DNA of 64,000 bases from Verrucomicrobiota bacterium (GTDB taxonomy: Bacteria; Verrucomicrobiota; Verrucomicrobiia; Opitutales; Opitutaceae). A model generated the notes under the pieces. It was not told the origin of the DNA and did no database searches. It was given only the letters and a program-made list of their open reading frames with translations. The DNA is taken from the NCBI GenBank assembly GCA_023391285.1, contig JAEWBF010000055.1:37443-101442 (forward strand). Reading direction: 5' to 3'. Both the position numbers and the translations under genes were made by a program. Positions 19,701-29,300 of this stretch are shown one piece after another; the first letter of the stretch is position 1; every line of letters begins with the position of its first letter.

Positions 19701-20148
19701 CGCCGAAATCTACGACGCCTCCGAGAATCCACAATCTGAATACCAACGCCTGATCGACATCTCCACCCGCGGCGAAGTCGGCACCGGCGAAAACGTCCTG
19801 ATCGGCGGCCTCGTCATCACCGGCAACTCGCCAAAAAAAGTCCTGATCCGCGGCGTCGGCCCCAGCCTCGCGGCTCAAGGCGTTGCGGGCCCGCTCGCCG
19901 ACCCAGTCCTGAAGGTTTTCCGCGGTGCTGTCGAAATCGCGCAAAACGACAACTGGAGCGACGACCTCACCGCTGCCGCCGCCGTTACCGCCGCCGAGAC
20001 CGCCACGGGCGCCTTCCATCTCGAATCCGGCAGCAAAGACGCCGCACTTCTCATGACCCTCGCGCCCGGTCTCTATACCGTCCACGTCGCCGGCGCCAAC
20101 AACACCACCGGCGTCGCCCTCGTCGAAATCTACGAAGTGCCGGAGTAG
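16792..20148 (+). CDS. Giant secreted beta-sandwich protein 1 (Ig-like/cadherin-like repeats, duplicated C-terminal module)
   Basis: 1118 residues. A hydrophobic signal core (RPLLLLVACLGLTSPLFGS) sits near residues 27-45, so the leader has a long n-region. Then: Ig-like repeat 1 (TLTLETGDVDRVIHYESGSG), cadherin-like repeat (AGEGDTHNSSFAIDGD), a unique domain of about 180 residues (WGFRGWEGQKAV), a second cadherin-like and Ig-like pair, a third cadherin-like repeat, and an Ig-like repeat that stops after TPTLTL near residue 803. From there a module of about 310 residues made of two homologous 150-residue halves (VGTGEKILISGLVIGG, PKKVLIRGVGPSLAAQG) runs to the end. The same module ends secreted protein 2. 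Probably cell-surface; function unknown. Confidence 0.8.
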   Translation: MLPLPRIRTFLSALTHRDGHAAKLLRRPLLLLVACLGLTSPLFGSPAVTAVHGITSAGTKIVGDTFTIRVTFSDTVVVTGTPTLTLETGDVDRVIHYESGSGTTQLFFRYTVQLGDTSPDLDYVSTTALALNGGTIRDAEGNDATLTLPAPGSSGSLAANEAFVIDARGAAPTGLALSSTRIHERMAVARAAIGIFSTTDSDSGDTHTYTLVAGEGDTHNSSFAIDGDALLVAVPHLAVGDYAVRVRTTDVGDNTLENSFTLTVSDTPQTDAGFNRANPEHWFPTTTGKYSIATWEPAIGERGEGIYTIELEIEATGYWPGREGFIYGIAEIPFSDTSFHDLGAKPREWGFRGWEGQKAVESTVSDFGSIFKEIGERIRLHFDTRTGTLSLYTKRAGDTDFSLEGGAPLVTGIEVAEGKKLHFAVSGIAWQPAGVSVVGETFPNAAPTDITLSSATIAQSVAAAGATVGTFTSADEVGDAHVYALVPGEGDTHNSSFVIDGATLKLGASTLAPGTYSLRVKTTDARGANFEKVISVTVAPPAAVAVHGLTTAGTKGSGSSFLIRVTFSDAVVVTGVPQLTLETGAIDRVAHYESGSGTTYLEFRYTVRPGDSSPDLDYVSADALALAGGTIRDAAGNDATLTLPAPGETGSLSANGEIRIAAAANNAPRDLYLSSNTLFPADAVAGALVGTLHAVDSEYGDVHTYSVVGGEGDTHNASFVLDGGTLKIADSALTAGVYSVRIRTTDANDATFEKALTVAISGRLVTGVDSLAANGTYRNGDTFLVRITYSDVVFVTGTPTLTLKKLQASNVTLQGAVDAFTTTVAGTVLIPNQSPIGFAGLETSTARTDRLVGLSSRGRVGTGEKILISGLVIGGSQPKQVLIRAIGPSLVPLGVADVLADPQIRVFKGSTIVAENNDWGSNPSPADIAAVALRVGAFAVTSGSKDAILVTTLQPGAYTVHVSGGEGVALAEIYDASENPQSEYQRLIDISTRGEVGTGENVLIGGLVITGNSPKKVLIRGVGPSLAAQGVAGPLADPVLKVFRGAVEIAQNDNWSDDLTAAAAVTAAETATGAFHLESGSKDAALLMTLAPGLYTVHVAGANNTTGVALVEIYEVPE

Positions 20149-20196
20149 GGCGAATCCGCGGTTTGTTGCTTCAGCTGCTCGCGCTTCGCCGCTTTG

Positions 20197-20862
20197 TTAG
20201 ATCAACCCCTGCTGCAGGCACCACCGCACGAGGCTCGGCAAATCGCGAAGACCCAGCTTGGCGAGGATTTGCGCTCGAGATTTCTCAACCGTGCGCGGGC
20301 TCAAGTGCAGCCGCGCGGCGATCTCCTTGGAGATTAGTCCGCTGGCCACCAGCCGCGCGATCTCGCGCTCACGTTCGGTGAGCGGGTTGCGGGTGTCGTT
20401 TTCCTCGGGCGCTGGGCGGGCTGCCGCGGGAGCAAATCCGCCGGAGAAGTAGAAACCGCCTGCCAACACGCGTTGGACGGCGGTCTCGATTTCCGCGAGC
20501 GGTGAAGTTTTGTGAACGAAGCCGTTGACGCCCAGCGTGAGCAATTCACCCGGCAGCGCAGGGTTGGTTTCGCCGGTCAGCACGATCGCGCGCAGCGCAG
20601 GCCAACGGGCGCGCAAAGCTTGGACGAGTTCACGGCCGTTCATATCCGGCAAACGGAGATCGACCATGAGCAAATCGGGCGGGTGGCGGAGGCATTCTTC
20701 GAGACCGGTGCGACCGAGAGAGTGAACTCGCACGTCCGCCAGCTGCAGTCGCGTGCGCAGCGCGTGCGCGAGCAGATCGGAAAGCAGCGTATCGTCTTCG
20801 ATCACGACGACGCGGTGAGAAGGTCGATGGGCTTCCGGGGGCTGGGACTCGATAAAACTCAC
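20197..20862 (-). CDS. NarL/FixJ-type response regulator
   Basis: 221 residues from a GTG at 20862, chosen to give normal NarL length and to avoid overlap with the divergent secreted-protein gene; the frame is open further upstream to 21108. Receiver: HRVVVIEDDTLLSD acidic pocket, phospho-acceptor Asp in LLMVDLRLPDMNG, IVLTGETNP, Lys in GFVHKTSPLAE. Output: LuxR HTH with LTEREREIARLVASGLISKEIA and LSPRTVEKSRAQILAKLGL. No kinase gene is adjacent. It lies convergent to secreted protein 1 and divergent from secreted protein 2. Confidence 0.88.
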   Translation of the reverse strand: MSFIESQPPEAHRPSHRVVVIEDDTLLSDLLAHALRTRLQLADVRVHSLGRTGLEECLRHPPDLLMVDLRLPDMNGRELVQALRARWPALRAIVLTGETNPALPGELLTLGVNGFVHKTSPLAEIETAVQRVLAGGFYFSGGFAPAAARPAPEENDTRNPLTEREREIARLVASGLISKEIAARLHLSPRTVEKSRAQILAKLGLRDLPSLVRWCLQQGLI

Positions 20863-21080
20863 AAGTTCGCGCAACGTGTGAACCCAACCCGATGGCGCAA
20901 GCGTCGATGCGCTCGCGAAGCGTAGAACTACGCCTTCCGCGCGTAGGCCTCCGCCGAAAAATCGCGTAGGCGTCCTCGTTGTGGGCGGCGCGCAGGTTGT
21001 TTTCAAATAGGCGAGAATGGGAGGCGTCGCTGTTTTGGTGAGGTCCTTCCGCGAATACGTCCTCGAATCCATCCTGACCC
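20863..21080. promoter_or_regulatory. Divergent region between NarL-type regulator and secreted protein 2
   Basis: About 218 bases. The word GCGTAGGC occurs at 20940 and again at 20964, a possible direct-repeat binding site, but spacing and conservation are not strong enough for a firm operator call. Confidence 0.35.
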
Positions 21081-24000
21081 ATGTCCCTGCGCCCAATGTT
21101 CGCTGCACCTCGGCTTCGCGAGTGCATCCGGTTTCTGAATACTCGCGGTGTCCCGCGTGTGCTGCTTTTGCTCTTTGGCGGCGTGCTCACCGCGGATGCG
21201 GTCCCCGGGCCGATCGTGGTCTCCACCGGCCCGATCACAAACTACACGGAAAATGGCGCCACGGTATCCGCCGCTCCGGCCTTAAACCTTTCGGGCGGCG
21301 GAAACTTCGTTAACGGCGCATTGGAATTCGCGCTGTCGTCCGCCGAGGCGACGGAAACCCTGGGGCTGACCACGGTTGCGACTCCGGACGTGACCGATGG
21401 CGTGGTCTCCATTGTCGGCACGACGGTTTACCTCGGCAAAGGCGCGCAGGCCGATCCGATCGGCAGTGTCGACGGCGTTGCAAATGGAGCCTCCGGCAAG
21501 TCGCTGAAGATCAATCTCGTCGCGAGCGCGTTCGATAATGCCAGTTTCGAAGATGGCACGACCTCGGGCTGGGAAATTATCAAGAGCCGCATCATCCTCG
21601 GCGCTGGCCAGGAGCTCGCGGGCTTTCCGACGCCCGCCGACCCGACACCCACGCCCACCGGGTCGCCCGGCGACGCCGTGACGGCGAGTTCCGCGACCTT
21701 CAATCCCGGCATCAGCACCAATGTCGCCCCGGGCGGAGTCAACGGCACCAAGTCGCTCTCGCTCGCCCTCAACGGATCGGTGACCGCAGGCGGCATCTTG
21801 CGCGGGCCTGCCGCGGTGAGCGCGACGTCGTTTTTCCTCAATGCCGGCAATGCGATCTCCTTCTGGTGGAGCGCTGCCGCCGCGAGCGATGCCTACGACG
21901 TTTTTGGCTATCTGCTGAACGTCGACAACGGGCACACGCAGATCCTGATCAACGCCACCGGCAACAGCGGGCAGGCGGCGCAGGCGTGGACGAAGGTGAC
22001 GGCGACCGCGAATGAAACCGGCAACTTCAAGTTCGTGTTCGTTTCCGGCTCGTTCGACTTCTCCTTTGGTCGGGCGCTCGGCGCCAGTTTGTTGATCGAC
22101 AATGTGCAGATCGACACCGGCACCTTCGTCGGCAGCTCCGTCGTGCAGTCGCTCGGGCGTCTCGTGACGTATAAGAACACGTCGCTCAATCCCGCCGCCA
22201 CGCGCAACATCACCATCACGGCCACCGACGGCGCCGGCGAGTCCGGCACCACGACCCAGCCGATCGGAATCGCTCCGGTGAACAGCGCGCCGTCGATCGG
22301 CTCGTTGAGCACCTTTGTCGCGACGCCCCAGCAAGCCGGAGCCGCTATCGCGAACAACCTGACGGTCACTGATCCGGACGACACGCAACTCACCGGCGCG
22401 ACGGTGAAGATCACCGCCAACAAGCAGACGGGCGACGTCCTGGGCTTGGTGGTCAACAGCGGCACGATGGGCGCCATTGCCGCGAGCTATAATTCCAGCT
22501 CGGCCACGCTCACGCTCACGGGCACGGCGACCGTCGAGCAGTATCGCGCGGCGATGCGCGCCGTCACGTTCGCGACCACGAGCGGCAGCAGCGCAGCTCG
22601 CACAATCACGTTCGCCGTGACCGATGCCGACCGCGCGGGCACCGGCGTGCTCTCCGCCACAGCCACGATGACCGTTTCGATCACCGCTCCTGCCCCGACG
22701 ATCACGAACGCGTCCACGCTGAGCGCTTCGTATGGCAGCACGGTCAACGTTTCCATCGCGGTGACCAGCTTACTCGAAGTGACCGCCTTTTCCGCCGACG
22801 GATTGCCGCCGGGCCTGAGCCTCAACACGCAAACGGGGGTGATTTCCGGTTCGCCGACGCAGACCGGCGTTTATCCTTTGATCCTCAAGGCGACCAACGT
22901 CACGGGCACCGGCACGAAGAACGTCACGTTGACCGTCAACGCCGCCACGGCGTCGATCGAACTGAGCAATCTCACGCACACCTACAACGGCTCCCCGAAG
23001 TCGGTGTCCGCTCAAACTTCGCCCGCCGGCCTTCCCCTCGTGATCACTTACGACGGCAAGAAAACCGCTCCGACCAACGCGGGCACCTACGCCGTTTCCG
23101 CGACCATCGATGCCAGCACGCACGTCGCGACCGCGACCGGCACGCTCACCATCGCGCAGGCCGAACAGACCGTGTCGTTCGCCGATCCGGGTTCGGTGCG
23201 GCCGGGCCAGTCCATCACGTTGGCGGCGAGTTCGAGCGCGAGCCTGCCGGTGACGTTCACGGTGATCAGCGGCAATGCCACGATCCAGGGCTCCACGCTC
23301 ACGATCACCGGCGCCGGCACCATTGTCGTTCGGGCGACCGCGGCCGGCAGCACGAACTACAAGGCCGCCTACGTCCAGCGCACCATCAACTCGGCGAAAT
23401 TGTCGCAGACGATTACGTTCCCCGCGCTCCATAACAAACTGGCGATCGACGGGCCGTTCGAAGTGTCCGCCTCGGCCAGCTCCGGCCTGCCGGTCACGTT
23501 GACGGTTGTATCCGGAAGTCCAGCACTCATCTCCGGCGACAGGGTCACGCTGACGGGCGCGCCTGGCACCGTGACGATTCGCGCCGCGCAGTCTGGAAAC
23601 GACAACTATTCGCCCGCGGACGACGTGCTGAGGTCGTTCGAGGTCGTGGCGGAGAACGATCGCGTTTTCATGGGCGCCCTGATCCAGGCCAACGCCGCTC
23701 CGGTCCAGGCGCCGGTCCAATCCGGCAATGTGCGCTCTTTCGCGCTCTCGGATGACAGCGGCAAAGTCGGCGACGTCGCCGCGGTCCTCCCCTCACAGCA
23801 GAAGACGGGTTCGCTGCTGATTGTTGCGCCGTCCGCTCACATCAACGCGTTCACGAGCTTCACCCTCGCCGATGACTACAGCTACACCGCTTCGGTGCAG
23901 CAGGGCGGCCCAACGCCGGGCACGCGCACGGTCTCGGGCTGGCTGATGGGCGACACCCTCTCCGGTGTCATCCAAGGCACGGGCATCAGTTTCTCGACCC

Positions 24001-25142
24001 AGGTCGAGTCGCGCAAAGGTCCGTCGGTGAAATCGTCCGGTCTCTATCGCTCCGCCGCCCTCGAGACCGCGCAAGGCACGACCTACACGATCATCGGTTC
24101 GGATAACAACGTGCTCGTGCTCGCCGTCACGCCGACGTTCACCGTCGGCGGCACCGCGGTGCTTCAATCGAACGGCACGTTCCAACTGCAAGCCGCGGCC
24201 ACCAGCGGCGAGACGGTCACGTTGCAAGGCGCCGTTGATGCGCCGACGACGACGGTTTCCGGCACGATCCTTGTCCCGAACAAAGCTCCCATCGGCTTCG
24301 CCGGTTTGGAAATCCGCACGTTGCGCTCGGATCGCCTGTTCGGGCTCTCCTCGCGCGGTCGCGTGGGCACGGGCGAGAAGATTCTGATCAGCGGCGTTGT
24401 GATTGGCGGCAACGAGCCGAAGCAGGTCTTGATCCGCGCGGTCGGGCCGTCGCTCGCGCCGCTCGGAATCACCGGGGCGCTCGCCAATCCGAACCTCCGT
24501 GTGTTCAAGGGCTCCACGCTCGTGGCCGAGAATGACGACTGGGGTTCCAACGCGAATGCCTCAGCGATCGCCGCGGTTGCGCAGCGGGTCGGTGCGTTCG
24601 CGCTCGGTAATGGCAGCAAGGACGCCATGATCGTCGCTACGCTCGAGCCGGGCGCCTATACGGTGCACATCGGCGGTGGCGAGGGTGTGGCGCTGGCCGA
24701 CATCTATGATGCCTCCGAGAATCCGCAGGCGGAATACCAACGCTTGATCGACATCTCGACGCGTGGCGAAGTCGGCACGGGCGAGAACGTCCTCATCGGC
24801 GGTCTCGTGATCACGGGCAATGCGCCGAAGAAAGTGCTGATTCGCGGGGTAGGACCCGCGCTGGCCGCGCAGGGTATCGCCGCTCCGCTGGCCGACCCGG
24901 TGTTGAAGGTGTTCAAGGGTTCCGAGCAGATTGCGACGAACGACAACTGGAGCGCCGACTCGTCGGCGGCCGCGCAGATCACCGCCGCCGAGACCGTCGC
25001 GGGCGCGTTTCATCTCCAGGCCGGCAGCAAGGATGCCGCGCTCTTGCTGACGCTCGCCCCGGGCAACTACACGGTGCACATCAGCGGCGCGAACAATACG
25101 ACCGGCGTGGCGCTCGTCGAAATCTACGAAGTGCTGGATTAA
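21081..25142 (+). CDS. Giant secreted beta-sandwich protein 2 (putative Ig, MBG-like repeats, duplicated C-terminal module)
   Basis: 1353 residues with signal core VLLLLFGGVLTADA. An N-terminal part of about 350 residues includes a carbohydrate-binding-like jelly roll (DNASFEDGTTSGWEI to LLIDNVQIDTGTF). It is followed by cadherin-like and putative-Ig (He_PIG) domains (GLPPGLSLNTQTGVISGSPTQTG), an MBG-type repeat (LTHTYNGSPKSVSAQTSPAG), two further Ig-like repeats and a domain near residues 870-1020 (LADDYSYTASVQQGG). Residues from about 1041 on are the same duplicated module as in secreted protein 1, with high identity by eye. Divergent from the NarL-type regulator; ends at a strong terminator. 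Likely surface or matrix protein; ligand unknown. Confidence 0.8.
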   Translation: MSLRPMFAAPRLRECIRFLNTRGVPRVLLLLFGGVLTADAVPGPIVVSTGPITNYTENGATVSAAPALNLSGGGNFVNGALEFALSSAEATETLGLTTVATPDVTDGVVSIVGTTVYLGKGAQADPIGSVDGVANGASGKSLKINLVASAFDNASFEDGTTSGWEIIKSRIILGAGQELAGFPTPADPTPTPTGSPGDAVTASSATFNPGISTNVAPGGVNGTKSLSLALNGSVTAGGILRGPAAVSATSFFLNAGNAISFWWSAAAASDAYDVFGYLLNVDNGHTQILINATGNSGQAAQAWTKVTATANETGNFKFVFVSGSFDFSFGRALGASLLIDNVQIDTGTFVGSSVVQSLGRLVTYKNTSLNPAATRNITITATDGAGESGTTTQPIGIAPVNSAPSIGSLSTFVATPQQAGAAIANNLTVTDPDDTQLTGATVKITANKQTGDVLGLVVNSGTMGAIAASYNSSSATLTLTGTATVEQYRAAMRAVTFATTSGSSAARTITFAVTDADRAGTGVLSATATMTVSITAPAPTITNASTLSASYGSTVNVSIAVTSLLEVTAFSADGLPPGLSLNTQTGVISGSPTQTGVYPLILKATNVTGTGTKNVTLTVNAATASIELSNLTHTYNGSPKSVSAQTSPAGLPLVITYDGKKTAPTNAGTYAVSATIDASTHVATATGTLTIAQAEQTVSFADPGSVRPGQSITLAASSSASLPVTFTVISGNATIQGSTLTITGAGTIVVRATAAGSTNYKAAYVQRTINSAKLSQTITFPALHNKLAIDGPFEVSASASSGLPVTLTVVSGSPALISGDRVTLTGAPGTVTIRAAQSGNDNYSPADDVLRSFEVVAENDRVFMGALIQANAAPVQAPVQSGNVRSFALSDDSGKVGDVAAVLPSQQKTGSLLIVAPSAHINAFTSFTLADDYSYTASVQQGGPTPGTRTVSGWLMGDTLSGVIQGTGISFSTQVESRKGPSVKSSGLYRSAALETAQGTTYTIIGSDNNVLVLAVTPTFTVGGTAVLQSNGTFQLQAAATSGETVTLQGAVDAPTTTVSGTILVPNKAPIGFAGLEIRTLRSDRLFGLSSRGRVGTGEKILISGVVIGGNEPKQVLIRAVGPSLAPLGITGALANPNLRVFKGSTLVAENDDWGSNANASAIAAVAQRVGAFALGNGSKDAMIVATLEPGAYTVHIGGGEGVALADIYDASENPQAEYQRLIDISTRGEVGTGENVLIGGLVITGNAPKKVLIRGVGPALAAQGIAAPLADPVLKVFKGSEQIATNDNWSADSSAAAQITAAETVAGAFHLQAGSKDAALLLTLAPGNYTVHISGANNTTGVALVEIYEVLD

Positions 25143-25169
25143 GCGGACCCATACAGCTTATTCCCAGCT

Positions 25170-25197
25170 GGGCGGACCTTTTCGGTCCGCCCTTTTT
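25170..25197 (+). terminator. Rho-independent terminator after secreted protein 2
   Basis: Stem GGGCGGACC (25170-25178) with GGTCCGCCC (25184-25192), TTTTC loop, then TTTTT. Confidence 0.92.
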
Positions 25198-25487
25198 GCG
25201 TCCGGCGATGCAGAACGGGAGTAAAGCGTTTGCACAACTGAAGGCAGAGTAGGGAGATCCTCGATTCGCCGTGCTCGTGTTTTACGCCTGGCTGGCCTGG
25301 CCCCACCGCCATTCAGACGGACGCGTCATTAAATTTTAGATACACCGCACAATTCCATTGTCTGGCCTCTCCCGACCGCCACCGTCGCGCGACGGATGCT
25401 TACCCCTCGGCCGGAGACGCAATATTGGCCATGGATCGACCAAACGCGCGGCTGCCGGCGTAACGGGCTGGTTCGCGTGGACAACTG
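25198..25487. promoter_or_regulatory. Upstream region of LytTR regulator
   Basis: 290 bases without a gene. A perfect 14-base palindrome CCGTCGCGCGACGG lies at 25382-25395, about 95 bases before the regulator start, and an AT-rich patch (TTAAATTTTAG) near 25329 is the best promoter candidate by composition. Confidence 0.35.
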
Positions 25488-26225
25488 ATGTTGCGCGCCC
25501 TGCTTATCGATGCTCACGCCGGCGAAAGAGCGGAGTTGCGCGAACTGCTCGCCGCTTGGCCAGGGATTGAGATCATCGGGGAAGCGGACTCGTTGTCCTC
25601 GGCGCATACCTTGCTGGGTCGAGACGACTACCAACTGGTTTTCCTGGATGCCGACATCGACGGCGGGCGGGGCTTCGACCTGATCGCAAGCCTCCGCTCG
25701 GGCGCGCGAGCCATTCTTGTGGCGGCGACGGAGGCGCATGCGCGTCGTGCATTCGACGTGAACGCTCTCGATTACTTGGTGAAACCGATCGACCCGGCCC
25801 GCCTCGCAATCGCGCTGAGCCGGGTCAACGCGCCTACGTTTGGAGCCAGCGTCTTGGCATCTCCTTCCTGCAAGTCGCTCCGTCTCGGCGATCGGTTCTG
25901 GCTCAATTCGGGCACAGCCTCCAGTTGGATCGTTCTCTCCGACATCGCGGCGATTCGCTCATATGAGAACTATTCGGTCGTCCATCTGGTCGACGGCGAT
26001 CGGACCATCGTGCGCAAAACGTTGAAGGCTTGGCTGGAAGTGCTGCCGGCTCCTCATTTCGTCCAAGTGCATCGGTCGGTCGTGGTGAATCTTGGCCGAG
26101 TCGCTGGCTGTCGTCGTCACGCGCCGAAGAGTTTTTCCGTTCGAATCGAAGGGATCGACGCTCCAATACCGGTCGGCCGAGGATTCTGGCGGACGCTCAA
26201 AGATCGCCTGCCGAGGCATCTTTAA
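25488..26225 (+). CDS. LytTR-family response regulator with atypical receiver
   Basis: 245 residues. The receiver domain keeps the phospho-acceptor region (LVFLDADIDGGRG), Thr in VAATEAHA and Lys in LDYLVKPID, but the N-terminal acidic pair that binds Mg reads LLIDAHAGER, with the second acidic residue missing. The C-terminal LytTR DNA-binding domain shows IRSYENYSVVHLVDGD, VRKTLKAWLEVLP, FVQVHRSVVVNLGRV and IPVGRGFW. No histidine kinase is adjacent. The gene is 163 bases upstream of and co-oriented with the largest secreted protein, with a candidate direct-repeat operator between them. Confidence 0.88.
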   Translation: MLRALLIDAHAGERAELRELLAAWPGIEIIGEADSLSSAHTLLGRDDYQLVFLDADIDGGRGFDLIASLRSGARAILVAATEAHARRAFDVNALDYLVKPIDPARLAIALSRVNAPTFGASVLASPSCKSLRLGDRFWLNSGTASSWIVLSDIAAIRSYENYSVVHLVDGDRTIVRKTLKAWLEVLPAPHFVQVHRSVVVNLGRVAGCRRHAPKSFSVRIEGIDAPIPVGRGFWRTLKDRLPRHL

Positions 26226-26262
26226 AGACAGGCCCTGCAGGTTCCGTGACTTTAGGGCTGCC

Positions 26263-26290
26263 CGTCACAAAGTCGGTCCGCTCGTCACAA
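26263..26290. promoter_or_regulatory. Candidate LytTR operator (direct repeat)
   Basis: CGTCACAA at 26263-26270 is repeated exactly at 26283-26290, a 20-base period that puts both on one DNA face. A related CGTGAC lies at 26245. LytTR proteins characteristically bind paired direct repeats spaced by two helical turns. The site is about 100 bases upstream of the secreted-protein start. Confidence 0.5.
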
Positions 26291-26388
26291 CGGTCTCCCC
26301 AAACCCCCAGTCGGCCCTAGGGGTAACACCCTGCTCGAGGCTTCTTCGCCTCAGGCATGCCCCCCGGCAACTCCAGTCCCGCTTCACC

Positions 26389-29300
26389 ATGACCATCCTG
26401 TGTTCTCGCCTTGGCGCTCGCTTTCGCAGCGCCTTGTTTCTCCTCGCCACGTGTTTGCTGCTCTCAGGGGTGGCGCGCGGGCAGAATCTCAACCTCCTAA
26501 AGAATGGGGGATTCGAGCTGTCGACGTTCAATGCGAATGCGACTGCAGCGGGTTTCGGTGCTATCGACGGCTCGGTGCCGTCCAATCCGCTTCGTGCCTC
26601 CGCGCAGAACTGGACGTGGTCCCCCGATCCCAGCGTGCCGGTCAGCCAAGCCGATCCCTATTCGACGGCGGTCTATATCTACCAGTCCGGCGGGCTCCCG
26701 GAAGGAACCAAGGCAGCTAATTTCGGTGGCGGCAGCGCTCACGGCGGCGGCTCGCTCAGCCAGAGCTTCGCGGCCACACCCGGCTCGAGCTACCGGGTGA
26801 GTTTCTGGGTGCAACGGGTGGGGAGCAGCGAACCGATCAGCGGCGTCGTCACGATCCGCAACAACGCCAACGGCTCCAACGTCACCACGCAGCCGGTAAA
26901 CATGAGCGGCGCGCCGTCCGGCCAATGGATCCAGCGCACGTTTACCTTTGTGGCGCCTTCCAATTCGCTCACGTTGACGTTCTCGGACACCACCCCGCTG
27001 AACAGTGCTGGCAACACCGATCTCGCCGTCGACAACTTCGTCATCGAGACCCTCGCGCCCAAAAACCTCACGATCCTCGGCGCCAGCGGCTCGCCCGGCT
27101 CGATCGAGCCCAACACGGACTATTCGAAAGACGGCGGTCTTACGTGGTATCCCGCGTATCTGTTCACGGGCCACCCCTGGGGCAACATCCCCGGCACGAA
27201 TGCGTGGTTGAATCAACATCCGAGTCCCTTCGTCGGCCTCAACGAGAACGTCGATTTCCGCATTCGTTTCTATGTCCCGGAAAATGCGCTCGCCGCGCAC
27301 ATGACCTATCAGGTCAACGCCGACAACGAAGCCGACATCCTGATCAACGGCACGCTGGTTGCGCACACCGTCGGCGGCAGCATCAGCTCCGGCACGATCC
27401 CGTCGCAGTATCTGGTGCCCGGCATCAACACGATCTACGTTCGTCTCATCGATTACGGCGGCTGGGTGGGCTTGAACTACCGCATCGACATCTCGGCCGA
27501 CTCCGCCGATCCGCTTCAACGGATCTCGCCCCCGCCGTCGATCACGAGCCCGCTCACCGCGAACGGCACGGTCGGAACGCCTTTCAGCTACACCATCCAG
27601 GCGACCAATTCACCCTCGACCCGCACGGCGAGCAACCTGCCCCCGGGCCTCACCGTGAACTCATCCTCCGGAGTAATCTCCGGCACGCCGACCGTCGCCG
27701 GCGTTTACAATGTCGCGCTTTCCGCCACCAACAACTTCGGCACCGGCAACAACACGCTCGTTATCACGATCGGGAAGGGCGCCGCGACGGTTACGTTGGG
27801 CAGCCTCGTCCATACTTACGACGGCTCCGAAAAGTCAGCGTCCGCCACCACCAACCCGGCCGGACTGCCTGTCAACTTCAGCTACACCGGTGCAACGCTT
27901 CCTCCGATCAACGCCGGCACTTATGGCGTTTTCGGCGCCATCAATCACGCGAACTACGCCGGCTTCAGCAACGGCACGCTGCTGATCCAAAAAGCTCCAG
28001 CTTCGGTTTCGTTCAGCAATCTGGTGCAACCCTACAACGGCTCCGCCAAATCCGTGACCGTCACCACGTCACCCGCTGGCCTGGCCACGCAGGTGACCTA
28101 CAACGGTTCGACCAGCGCGCCGAGCGCGATCGGCACCTATGCGGTCGCAGCCACCGTCACCAATCCGAACTACACCGGCAGCGGATCGGCGACACTCACG
28201 ATCACCGACACCATCAAACCGGTGATCGCGCTGCCCTCCGCTCCGATCGTCGTCGAAGCCACCGGCCCCAGCGGCGCAAACGTGCCGTTCACCTTGAGCG
28301 CCGAGGACAACATCGACGGCCCCGTCAGCGTCACCCCATCGCACGCGTCCGGAAGCCTGTTCCCGCTCGGCAACACGCTCGTGACCGTCAACGCCGAGGA
28401 CGCTGCTGGCAACGTCGCCTCCGCGTCGTTCACCGTGTCGGTCGTCGATACAACGGCTCCCACGATCCTGATGAGCCCGACCGCTCAGACGAACGTGCCG
28501 ATCACGAACGCGAGCTTCGAACAGAACTTCACGTGGGATCACGATCACAGCATCCCCGGGTGGACGCTCACCGGAGTGGCCGGCGTCGTGTATGTTCCCG
28601 CTCTTCCGGGCCGCTATATCACGGGTGTCGCACCTGAGGGCCGCCAGGTCGGCTTCGTTAACGACGGAGCGATTTCGCAAACGCTCCCGATCACCTTGCA
28701 GGCCGGCAAAACCTACACGCTGTCCGGCTTCGTCGGGCGCCGTAGTGACGATCCCATTACAACCGGCCGCCTCGCGCTCGTCACGAGCTCCGGCGTCGTG
28801 TTGGCCCAGGCAGATTCCGCGCCCGACCAGGCCCTCGCCACGTTCGCTCATCATTCGACGTCGTTCACGGCCACCGCCACCGATCCGAATCTCGGCGCGA
28901 CGCTGAAGATCGTCCTCACGAACACCAGCAATCAGCAGGTCAACTTCGACGCCATCACTCTGACGGTCGGCGACACGCCGGTCTCGGCTCCAAGTGACAT
29001 CGTGACCGAGGCCACCTCCAGCCAGGGTGCGGTCGTCAACTACACCGCGACCGCTTTTGACATCGTTTCGGGCACGCTCTCCGTGAGCAGCGGACCGGTT
29101 TCCGGCAGCACGTTCCCGATCGGCTCCACGGCCGTGGCGCTCGAGGCGATCGATCCCGCCGGCAATGTCGGAACCGCCACGTTCAACGTCATCGTGCGCG
29201 ACACGACTGCTCCGACGCTGAACATCCCCGCCAATCAAACGATCGAAGCCACCAGCGCCGCGGGCGCGGTCGCGACGTTCGACGTCACCGCGAACGATGC

